From positions 1 to 13,322 of the forward strand of contig DNFL01000087.1 of the NCBI GenBank assembly GCA_003486945.1: 13,322 bases of DNA, in the 5' to 3' direction. Below are positions 7,878 to 13,322 of this stretch, one piece after another (within the stretch, counting starts at the first letter, position 1; the number at the start of each line of letters is the position of its first letter). A program made the translations under genes and the position numbers. The stretch comes from Hyphomonas sp. Its GTDB lineage: Bacteria > Pseudomonadota > Alphaproteobacteria > Caulobacterales > Hyphomonadaceae. Below the pieces are notes generated by a model. That model worked only from the letters and a program-made list of their open reading frames with translations, did not search any database and was not told the DNA's origin.

Positions 7878-7885
7878 GCCCGTCC
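7866..7885 (+). promoter_or_regulatory. Intercistronic hairpin with GUAA tetraloop at the ttpC stop codon
   Basis: GGACGGGC (7866-7873) and GCCCGTCC (7878-7885) form a perfect 8-bp stem. The loop is GTAA (7874-7877), a GNRA-class tetraloop, and its last three bases are the TAA stop codon of the upstream gene. No T tract follows, so it is unlikely to be a full terminator. An mRNA stability, processing or translation-coupling role is possible. Confidence 0.6.
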
Positions 7886-7913
7886 TTACCCAACCCCTGG
7901 AGGAGTAACCCGC

Positions 7914-8423
7914 ATGGGTTTTCAAGACCTACAGGCCTTTCTGGATCGTGGCGGCCCCGTGCTGCTAGTCATCATGGCGGCAACTTTCGTCATGTGGGCC
8001 CTGATCCTGGAGCGGTTGTTCTATTTCCGGTTCGCGCACAAGCAGATTGCCGCTGAGGCACTCGCGGAGTGGCGTTCGCGCTCCGACCGGAAATCCAAAC
8101 TCGCACACTGGGTGCGCGACAAGCTCGTGTCGGAAGTCCGCATCAAGGCGGAACAGAACGTGCAGCTGACGAAGGCCATGGTTGCCCTCGCGCCGCTGCT
8201 CGGCCTGCTCGGCACGGTGACGGGCATGGTGGCCGTGTTCGACATCATGGCGATCACGGCGGGTGCAGATGCGAAGGCCATGTCGGCCGGCGTGTCGCGT
8301 GCCACCATCCCGACCATGGCAGGCATGATCGCGTCGCTGTCCGGTATCCTGTTCACGTCCGGTATGGACCGCCGCGTCAATCGCTCGGTCCAGCAGGTAG
8401 AAGACTCGATGGAGATCGGCTGA
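7914..8423 (+). CDS. exbB: ExbB proton-channel protein (TonB2-type)
   Basis: This inner-membrane component forms the proton channel with ExbD and energises TonB. The 169-aa protein is of the short ExbB type found in TonB2 systems. Three membrane helices are visible: about 14-37 ([20 protein letters not shown]), about 88-113 with the signature [13 protein letters not shown] and conserved Thr101, and about 132-152 ([19 protein letters not shown]). ERLFYFRF after the first helix is typical of ExbB. A strong GGAGGAG lies eight bases before the ATG. The stop codon TGA overlaps the next start (TGATG), so translation of exbD is likely coupled. Confidence 0.92.
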   Translation: MGFQDLQAFLDRGGPVLLVIMAATFVMWALILERLFYFRFAHKQIAAEALAEWRSRSDRKSKLAHWVRDKLVSEVRIKAEQNVQLTKAMVALAPLLGLLGTVTGMVAVFDIMAITAGADAKAMSAGVSRATIPTMAGMIASLSGILFTSGMDRRVNRSVQQVEDSMEIG

Positions 8424-8836
8424 TGCGTGGACGCAAAACCAGACGGCCAGACGAGGCTAACGTTGACCTGACGCCGATGCTCGACGTCGTGTTCATCCTG
8501 CTGATCTTCTTCATCGTGACGTCGACGTTCGCCCGGGAAGAGGCCATCGGCCTTGAACCGCCGCCGCCGCCGACACCGCCGGATGAAGAGAAAGTCCAGG
8601 TGCCTGCGATCCTGATCCTGGTCGAGGAATCGAACCTGATCACGGTGAACGGGCGCGTAACGGACATCAGCTCGGTACGTGCAAACATCGAACGCGTGGT
8701 CGCAGAATCGCCCAATAGTGCGCTTATCATCCAAGCTCACCCGAAAGCGAAAAGCGGCGTGGTAGTGCAGATCCGGGATGAGGCTTACAACGCGGGCTTC
8801 AAGGACCGCGTCAACATCCTCATCACTCAGACCTGA
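8423..8836 (+). CDS. exbD: ExbD, first copy (with proline-rich linker)
   Basis: This 137-aa inner-membrane protein is the partner of ExbB in proton-driven energising of TonB. A short basic cytoplasmic N-terminus is followed by one membrane helix (about 17-35). The motif [20 protein letters not shown] carries the proton-carrying Asp21, equivalent to Asp25 of E. coli ExbD. A proline-rich stretch, [12 protein letters not shown] (45-56), comes next and then the periplasmic ExbD/TolR domain ending VNILITQT. The frame is open further upstream, but ATG 8423 overlaps the exbB stop and gives the normal family N-terminus. It is the first of two adjacent exbD genes. The proline stretch is absent from the second. 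Confidence 0.93.
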   Translation: MRGRKTRRPDEANVDLTPMLDVVFILLIFFIVTSTFAREEAIGLEPPPPPTPPDEEKVQVPAILILVEESNLITVNGRVTDISSVRANIERVVAESPNSALIIQAHPKAKSGVVVQIRDEAYNAGFKDRVNILITQT

Positions 8837-8854
8837 TCGCAGGAGAGTACATTT

Positions 8855-9265
8855 ATGGCACGTGCAAGACGTGAATATTCCGAAGGCGGCACCGACATCG
8901 ACCTCACACCGATGCTCGACGTGGTGTTCATCCTGCTGATCTTCTTCATCGTGACGGCCCAGTTCATCAAGGAGCCGGGCGTGCAGGTCCTGCGTCCTGA
9001 AGTGGACAACAAGTCCCAGGCCAAACCGCTGGCGATCCTGATCGCCATCGATGCCAACAGCGACATCTACATCGACAAGAAGAAGATCAACCCGGCAGAA
9101 GTCGGCTTCACGATCAAGGAAATGCGCCTCGACAACCCGCGCGGTGAAGTGGTCATTCAAACAGATGTGAACGCCGATGCGTCGGTAATGGTTGACGTGA
9201 TGGAGGCCATCAACAAGATTGATGGTGACACTGTTATCAACATCTCGGCGAAAACGACGGGCTAA
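8855..9265 (+). CDS. exbD: ExbD, second copy
   Basis: This is a second ExbD of 136 aa, 18 bases after the first, again with one membrane helix. The motif [20 protein letters not shown] carries Asp22 as the proton site. The periplasmic domain (about 45-136) shows the usual ExbD pattern: LAILIAIDANSDIYIDKKKI, VVIQTDVNADASVMVDVMEA and a final DTVINISAK. The linker lacks the proline run of the first copy, and the periplasmic domains differ widely while the membrane segment is almost the same. This copy looks closer to ordinary TonB2-system ExbD. AGGAG lies nine bases before the ATG. Its stop overlaps the ribosome site of tonB. Confidence 0.94.
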   Translation: MARARREYSEGGTDIDLTPMLDVVFILLIFFIVTAQFIKEPGVQVLRPEVDNKSQAKPLAILIAIDANSDIYIDKKKINPAEVGFTIKEMRLDNPRGEVVIQTDVNADASVMVDVMEAINKIDGDTVINISAKTTG

Positions 9266-9276
9266 GGAGACAGGCG

Positions 9277-9900
9277 ATGTTCAACAATCCCTTCATGCGG
9301 ATCCTGATCTCGACCGTCATCGCGATTCCGATTGTGCTTCTGATCTTCATGGTCATGAACATGCTGATTTCGGTGAAAGAGCTGAAGCTCGAATCCGGTG
9401 AGCAACGTGTTCTCGCCGCGATCACGCCGCAGCAGCAGGATTCCGAGGCGCGCACGCGCCAGCGGGCCAAGCCGCAGAGGATCGACTCGGCACAGAAGCC
9501 GCCGCCGCCGCCGAAACAGTCGGCCACCAAGTCGAGCATCAACCTGCCGACGCCGCGTATTGACGGCGGCGTTCCGCAGAACCTCGACCTTGGCCGGATG
9601 AAATCGCTGGCAATCGATCCGGTGGCCGTGTCGGACCGCGATGCGCAGCCGATCCGTCCGCCGACGCCGTCCTTCCCGCAGCGTGCTGCGGAACGCGGCA
9701 TCTCGGGCAGCTGTGATGTCCGCTTCGACGTGGACACGCGCGGCAAGCCGTACAACGTCTCTGCGACCTGCACGGACAACGTGTTCAAGGCAGAAGCTGA
9801 ACGCGCCGTATCGCGCGTGGAGTTTGCGCCGAAGATCGTCCGCGGCCAGGCTGTTGAGCGCCGGAACGTGGTCTACCCGCTGGAATTCAACATCCAGTAG
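9277..9900 (+). CDS. tonB: TonB-family energy transducer (TonB2-like)
   Basis: This protein carries energy from the ExbB/ExbD motor to TonB-dependent outer-membrane receptors. The 207-aa protein is short, as in TonB2. An N-terminal membrane helix (about 8-32) is followed by a modest linker with only one real proline run (KPPPPPK, 74-80). The C-terminal TonB domain (about 125-207) contains FPQRAAERGISGSCDVRFDV and ends VVYPLEFNIQ. Two cysteines, Cys146 and Cys165 (ATCTDNVF), sit at positions common in TonB2 and could form a disulphide. The membrane helix has no histidine, unlike the SxxxH motif of classical E. coli TonB. AAGGAG lies seven bases before the ATG and overlaps the exbD stop, so translation is likely coupled. 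Confidence 0.92.
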   Translation: MFNNPFMRILISTVIAIPIVLLIFMVMNMLISVKELKLESGEQRVLAAITPQQQDSEARTRQRAKPQRIDSAQKPPPPPKQSATKSSINLPTPRIDGGVPQNLDLGRMKSLAIDPVAVSDRDAQPIRPPTPSFPQRAAERGISGSCDVRFDVDTRGKPYNVSATCTDNVFKAEAERAVSRVEFAPKIVRGQAVERRNVVYPLEFNIQ

Positions 9901-9910
9901 GTCCGAATCC

Positions 9911-9946
9911 GGGATGGCGGCTGGCAGATTGCCGCGCCGCCGTCCC
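9911..9946 (+). promoter_or_regulatory. Intercistronic hairpin 1 between tonB and the TPR gene
   Basis: GGGATGGCGGC (9911-9921) pairs with GCCGCCGTCCC (9936-9946) over 11 bp with a single G-U pair. The inner part can form a small extra GGCA/TGCC stem. No T tract follows. It lies 10 bases after the tonB stop. Confidence 0.5.
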
Positions 9947-9953
9947 ACCTTCT

Positions 9954-9986
9954 CCCTGCCGAGGCGGCATCAGATCGCCGGCAGGG
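9954..9986 (+). promoter_or_regulatory. Intercistronic hairpin 2 between tonB and the TPR gene
   Basis: CCCTGCCG (9954-9961) pairs perfectly with CGGCAGGG (9979-9986), with a short inner GCG/CGC extension. It follows hairpin 1 after eight bases and precedes the TPR ribosome site by 36 bases. The pair may slow or process the transcript before the last gene. Confidence 0.5.
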
Positions 9987-10022
9987 ACGACAAGCGAAGA
10001 GGTAAGCTGCCTTCAGGTGGCC

Positions 10023-10027
10023 AGGAG
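10023..10027 (+). promoter_or_regulatory. Ribosome binding site of the TPR gene
   Basis: AGGAG lies four bases before ATG 10032 and seven before ATG 10035. Either start gives a clean signal peptide. It argues against the in-frame GTG at 10017, which lies upstream of it. Confidence 0.55.
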
Positions 10028-10031
10028 AGAA

Positions 10032-11435
10032 ATGATGAAGCTGAATGTTTTCCTTAAAGGGGCTGTGGCGGCCGGCCTGCTGGGCCTGATGGGCACCGGT
10101 GCTGCACTGGCGCAGGGCTGCACGGAAACGACGTTCGGAGCGAAGACGGGCCAGACCTATCTCGAGGCCGAAACGGCGGCGATGGCCAACAAGGACTGGA
10201 ACACGGCGATCTCGAAGCTGAACCAGCTGCGCAACTCGCAGCTGAACTGCTACGAGGAAAGCGCGGTCATCCGGCTCTCGGCCTATATCAAGATTGAGCA
10301 GGGCGATCGCCAGGGCGCGATCCGTGACCTGCTGGACGCGATCAACAAGGGATATATCCCGCAGGATCAGATGTCCCAGACCTATTACAACATCGCGCAG
10401 ATCTACCTGCAGGATGAGAACATCAAGTCTGCTCTCGAATACATGCAGAAGTGGCAGCAGTCTGGCGGCAAGCCGGACCGCACCCAGAAATGGCAGCTCG
10501 CGGTGCTTTACCAGCGCGTCGACAACTACAAGGAAGCCGTCCGCTGGGCCGAGGAAGTGCGCCGCGACGATGGCGCCAAGTTCGACCAGCAGCTCTATGA
10601 CCTGCTCGTCTTCCTCTACAACGAGAGCGGCCAGAAGGCGAAACTCGCAGAAGTTCTCGAAGTGCTCGTCGAGCGCAAGCCGGAAGAGCGCAAGTATTGG
10701 GACGCGATTGCCGGCAACTACTTTGCCGACAACGAGCAGCGCAAAGCATTTGAAGTCCAGAAGGCCATGTATCTCGCCGGTATTCTCAAGACCGAAGAAG
10801 AGATCATGCGTATCGTGAACTTCTACAACCAGTTCAACGCGCCGTACTACGCCGCGAAAGTGCTGGAGAAGGAAATGAACGCCGGCCGCGTGAAGCAGAC
10901 CGTCGAGAAGATGTCCCTGCTGGCTGACTTCTACCAGGTGGCGCGCGAGCACGAAAAAGCCATCCCGGTTATCCGCAAGGCTGCCGAAATGGGCGGTGGC
11001 GGCCCGATGTATGAGCGCCTCGGCGCTTCCTACAGCGAGCTGCAGAAGTGGAAGGAAACCGAAGACGCACTGCAACAGGCTCTGAAGCTTGGCGGCGTCA
11101 AAGACCGCGGCACGCTCTGGGTGCGTATCGGCCAGTCGCGCTTCGAGCGCGGCGACCGTGCCGGTGCGAAGGAAGCCTTCCGTCAGGCCGGCAATGCCGG
11201 TGGCCGCGGCTGGCTCGACTTCATGAACTCGGAAGAGGAAACCAAGGACGCGCTCGTCTGCTTCGAAGTGCAGGCTGCGGTTCTGAACCTCGTGAACGAA
11301 GACAAGATCTGCAAGAAACTGCAGGGCCTTGGCGACGCTCAACCGGAAGGCTGCAAGACGATCGCCGAGCGCCTCGTTGTGGGCCGGGAGAAGTTCAAGG
11401 CCACGCCGCAGTGCCGCAACGCACAGCCGGTCTGA
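10032..11435 (+). CDS. Periplasmic tetratricopeptide-repeat protein of the TonB2-like operon
   Basis: This exported 467-aa protein belongs to the TPR proteins found at the end of DUF3450-TtpC-ExbB-ExbD-TonB operons. A signal peptide (1-27) ends GAALA before Gln28. Cys30 follows, but AQGC is a poor lipobox, so it is probably a soluble periplasmic protein. Most of the chain is helical repeats of TPR character with the usual Ala, Tyr and Gly spacing, for example YYNIAQIYLQDENIKSALEY, WQLAVLYQRVDNYKEAVRWA, LADFYQVAREHEKAIPVIRK and WVRIGQSRFERGDRAGAKEA. TPR arrays bind other proteins, so a scaffold role for TonB or TtpC is likely but inferred. The start is either ATG 10032 or 10035. It is the last gene of the operon, after a 131-base spacer with two hairpins, and ends before the terminator at 11462. 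Confidence 0.85.
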   Translation: MMKLNVFLKGAVAAGLLGLMGTGAALAQGCTETTFGAKTGQTYLEAETAAMANKDWNTAISKLNQLRNSQLNCYEESAVIRLSAYIKIEQGDRQGAIRDLLDAINKGYIPQDQMSQTYYNIAQIYLQDENIKSALEYMQKWQQSGGKPDRTQKWQLAVLYQRVDNYKEAVRWAEEVRRDDGAKFDQQLYDLLVFLYNESGQKAKLAEVLEVLVERKPEERKYWDAIAGNYFADNEQRKAFEVQKAMYLAGILKTEEEIMRIVNFYNQFNAPYYAAKVLEKEMNAGRVKQTVEKMSLLADFYQVAREHEKAIPVIRKAAEMGGGGPMYERLGASYSELQKWKETEDALQQALKLGGVKDRGTLWVRIGQSRFERGDRAGAKEAFRQAGNAGGRGWLDFMNSEEETKDALVCFEVQAAVLNLVNEDKICKKLQGLGDAQPEGCKTIAERLVVGREKFKATPQCRNAQPV

Positions 11436-11461
11436 TCCGGATCCAAACCCTTTGAATTGCG

Positions 11462-11494
11462 AAGCCCCGGACCTCTGGTCCGGGGCTTTGTGTA
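11462..11494 (+). terminator. Intrinsic terminator of the TonB operon
   Basis: AAGCCCCGGAC (11462-11472) and GTCCGGGGCTT (11478-11488) form a perfect 11-bp stem with a five-base loop, followed by TGTGT. It lies 26 bases after the TPR stop. The tail is only moderately T-rich, but the stem is very strong. Confidence 0.85.
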
Positions 11495-11548
11495 TCTGGC
11501 GAGGCCTTCATCCCGGAGCGGATGTCGGAAGGAAAGAGTTCCAAGGCG

Positions 11549-11581
11549 CAAACGAAAACGCCGGCCTTGGGGAGCCGGCGT
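11549..11581 (-). terminator. Intrinsic terminator of the bactofilin gene
   Basis: ACGCCGGC (11558-11565) and GCCGGCGT (11574-11581) form an 8-bp stem. On the minus strand the hairpin runs into TTTTCGTTTG. It lies 25 bases after the bactofilin stop and faces the TonB-operon terminator, so the two convergent units are separated by about 70 bp. Confidence 0.85.
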
Positions 11582-11606
11582 CCTGAAACAGAGGTGTCTG
11601 GCCGGT

Positions 11607-12116
11607 TTAACTCGGCTGGCTGGAGATGCCGAAACCGGTGCCCAGCGAAGACGATGACGGCTTGCTGTCGCTTGCAGCCTGCGGGCCGGTTTCACGCAGC
11701 GGATCATCCGCATGCTTCACCTGGCCTTCAAACACGGCGTTCGACTGGATCTGCAGCGAGGAATGGACGATGTCGCCCTTCACGTGCGCGCCGGTTTCCA
11801 GCTCGACCTTGCGGGCGCGGATCGAGCCCTTGATCTTGCCCTTCACCTTGACGACTTCGGCCTTCACCTCGCCGGTGATCTGGCCGGAAGCGCCGATGGT
11901 GATGTCGGTCGCCGACACGTCGCCATCAACGATACCGTCGATCTGAAGGGCGCCTTCGGAGCTGATGGAGCCGTTGATCTTCATGTCGGCGCAAATGATG
12001 GAAGCCGCGCGGGCTGCCGTCTTCGTGGCAGCACCCCGGATCGCATCCTGAGCCGGCACCACTTTCGGGGGCTCGGGCGGGGCTGCTTCCTGGGGTTTAT
12101 TATTCTTTGTGAACAT
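11607..12116 (-). CDS. bacA: Bactofilin (polymer-forming cytoskeletal protein)
   Basis: Bactofilins polymerise without nucleotide into filaments at the inner membrane and position cell-wall enzymes. The 169-aa protein has the standard layout. A disordered N-terminus rich in Pro and Ala (1-35, with a short MFTKNNK start that may touch the membrane) is followed by the right-handed beta-helix bactofilin core (about 38-137). A Ser-rich C-terminal tail follows. The core repeats include MKINGSISSEGALQIDGIVD, GQITGEVKAEVVKVKGKIKG and GAHVKGDIVHSSLQI, with the regular Gly and Val/Ile spacing of the fold. The start overlaps the end of the M23 gene by 17 bp, so translation is probably coupled. The same pairing exists in Hyphomonas neptunium (bacA-lmdC), from which the symbol is taken. 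Confidence 0.92.
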   Translation of the reverse strand: MFTKNNKPQEAAPPEPPKVVPAQDAIRGAATKTAARAASIICADMKINGSISSEGALQIDGIVDGDVSATDITIGASGQITGEVKAEVVKVKGKIKGSIRARKVELETGAHVKGDIVHSSLQIQSNAVFEGQVKHADDPLRETGPQAASDSKPSSSSLGTGFGISSQPS

Positions 12117-13308
12117 GTCGGCCTGCTTTCAGGAATTTCATGGGGTCGTAGGGTTTGCCATTATACCACACTTCGTAGTGAAGATGGTCACCGGTACTGC
12201 GTCCGGTGGAGCCCATACGTCCTACCAGATCACCGGTTTTGACAGTAGCACCATTTGACACCGTGATCGACCGCAAGTGGCCGTAGCGGGATTTGAACCC
12301 ATGCCCATGGTCGATTTCAACCAGCAGGCCATAGCCGGAGCGGGCGCCGGCATAGCTGACCTTGCCAGGGCCGGTGGTGATGATCGGGGCGTCGCGATAG
12401 GCGGCCATGTCCATGCCCATGTGGGGCGAGGGGCGCTTGGTGAAGGGGTCGACGCGCACGCCGTAGGGGCTGGTAAACCGGTAGGCAACGCCAACCGGCT
12501 GGCCGAGCGGAAGGTCGGCGACGATCTTCTCGAAATGCTTCATCTCCGCGATGCGGGCGCGGGCCTGCATGATGCGGCTCATGAAGGTCTTGTCCCCGAA
12601 CGACCATTCGGAGGCCGACGAGGTCAGCGTGCCCATGGAGACTTCCGGGCCGCCCATGCCATTGCTGGCGAGCAGGCTGTCGGTGCCAACATTGGTGAGG
12701 GCAAGAACGCCGCGGGCGCGTTCGGCGCGCTCGGCGGCAAGATCTTCCATGTGGTTGAACAGGCGGTAGATGTCCTGCTCGATGGCCTTGGAGGTGCCGC
12801 GCGGCGCCGGAACGCTGAAGCCGGAACTGGCGAGATAGGTGTCGCGGGACTGGCGCCGGTCGGCTTCTTCGATGGAGGCCTCGACCAGGAGGGAGGCACC
12901 ATTTCCTTCGAGGGCGGACAGTTTCTGCCCATCATCCTCGCGCATTTCGTTCAGCAGTTCTTCGAGGGCTTTCTGTTTCTTCTCAAGGTCTGCCGTTTCC
13001 TTGGAGCGCTCTTCCAGCAGGGTGCGCTGCAGCGATTCCCGGGCCCGGAGGTCTTGCACCCAGCGCTCATACTTGGCGAGTTCCTTGCCTTCCCCGCCCG
13101 GTGCGCCGGTATCATTGCCGGTGAACACGAAGCTGGCGGTGGCGAACACGGTCCAGCCTGCGATCGCCGTGACGCCGGCCGCCATCATGGCCTGCTGCCA
13201 GGGGGAAACGGAAATATAGCGGACGGTTCCGCCGCTGCGGTGATAGATTTGACGTTCCGGAAAAGCGCGATCGAACGCAGCCTTGAGGTTCGAACTCCAC
13301 TTCGCCAT
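12100..13308 (-). CDS. lmdC: Membrane-anchored M23 (LytM-type) peptidoglycan endopeptidase, LmdC-like
   Basis: This 402-aa protein is anchored in the inner membrane with a periplasmic zinc endopeptidase domain that would cut peptidoglycan cross-links. The N-terminus (1-38, with ERQIYHRSGGTVRYISVS) is cytoplasmic, followed by one membrane helix (about 39-62). A coiled coil (about 75-125) comes next, then a middle region. The C-terminal M23 domain (about 275-395) has all the metal and catalytic residues in place: HMGMD with His296 and Asp300, His344 in RYGHL, and HLH with His375 and His377. The RFTSPYGVRVDPFT entry motif is also present. It therefore looks catalytically active, unlike EnvC/NlpD-type activators. 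The start at 13308 has only a modest GGGTAG ahead of it, close to the window edge. The overlap with the bactofilin gene indicates joint expression. Confidence 0.92.
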   Translation of the reverse strand: MAKWSSNLKAAFDRAFPERQIYHRSGGTVRYISVSPWQQAMMAAGVTAIAGWTVFATASFVFTGNDTGAPGGEGKELAKYERWVQDLRARESLQRTLLEERSKETADLEKKQKALEELLNEMREDDGQKLSALEGNGASLLVEASIEEADRRQSRDTYLASSGFSVPAPRGTSKAIEQDIYRLFNHMEDLAAERAERARGVLALTNVGTDSLLASNGMGGPEVSMGTLTSSASEWSFGDKTFMSRIMQARARIAEMKHFEKIVADLPLGQPVGVAYRFTSPYGVRVDPFTKRPSPHMGMDMAAYRDAPIITTGPGKVSYAGARSGYGLLVEIDHGHGFKSRYGHLRSITVSNGATVKTGDLVGRMGSTGRSTGDHLHYEVWYNGKPYDPMKFLKAGRHVHKE

Positions 13309-13322
13309 GCAAGCTACCCGTT

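Noticed and set aside
6456..7925. 489-codon open frame on minus opposite ttpC
   Set aside because: It is antisense to a clear ExbB-family gene with a signal peptide and membrane motifs, and has no independent coding signal.
10017..10031. GTG 10017 as the start of the TPR gene
   Set aside because: It precedes the AGGAG ribosome site and would add charged residues before the signal peptide; ATG 10032 or 10035 fits better.
9873..11342. 489-codon open frame on minus opposite the TPR gene
   Set aside because: It is a shadow of a well-supported gene. The composition is typical of antisense frames and there is no ribosome site or domain.

Overview
The window looks like chromosomal DNA from an alphaproteobacterium with high G+C, most likely of the stalked or budding Hyphomonadaceae/Caulobacterales type. 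This rests on protein character and gene order: a bactofilin coupled to an M23 endopeptidase, and a TonB2-like transport motor with accessory proteins. It is an inference, since no 16S or database search was available. Coding density is high. I see no insertion sequence, phage gene, integrase or CRISPR array.

Left part (1-3156): the C-terminal half of an animal-type haem peroxidase enters from the left edge. It is followed by tRNA-Glu(CTC) on the minus strand, then rluD (23S rRNA pseudouridine synthase) on plus. rluD ends in a 16-bp tail-to-tail overlap with a minus-strand UDP-glucuronate 4-epimerase-like gene. A minus-strand intrinsic terminator at about 3097-3134 belongs to the next gene.

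Centre-left (3157-5675): a full-length SppA-type signal peptide peptidase on minus, tRNA-Gln(TTG) on plus, and about 450 bp without a gene. That stretch holds several inverted and direct repeats and must contain the promoter and leader of the large operon that follows.

Centre-right (5676-11488): a seven-gene plus-strand operon encoding DUF3450, a TtpC-like ExbB-family protein, ExbB, two different ExbD proteins, TonB and a TPR protein, closed by an intrinsic terminator. It resembles the TonB2/TtpC energy-transduction systems known from Vibrio, Shewanella and other marine bacteria. Two ExbB-family proteins and two ExbD proteins would form inner-membrane proton channels. TonB would carry the energy to outer-membrane receptors, and the DUF3450, TtpC and TPR proteins probably bridge or brace the complex in the periplasm. 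The tandem exbD pair and strong RNA hairpins at two gene junctions are the least ordinary parts.

Right end (11558-13322): on minus, an M23 (LytM-type) membrane-anchored endopeptidase overlaps a bactofilin gene by 17 bp, and the bactofilin gene ends at its own terminator. The pair matches the bacA-lmdC morphogenesis module known from Hyphomonas neptunium, in which a bactofilin scaffold positions a peptidoglycan hydrolase for stalk or bud formation.
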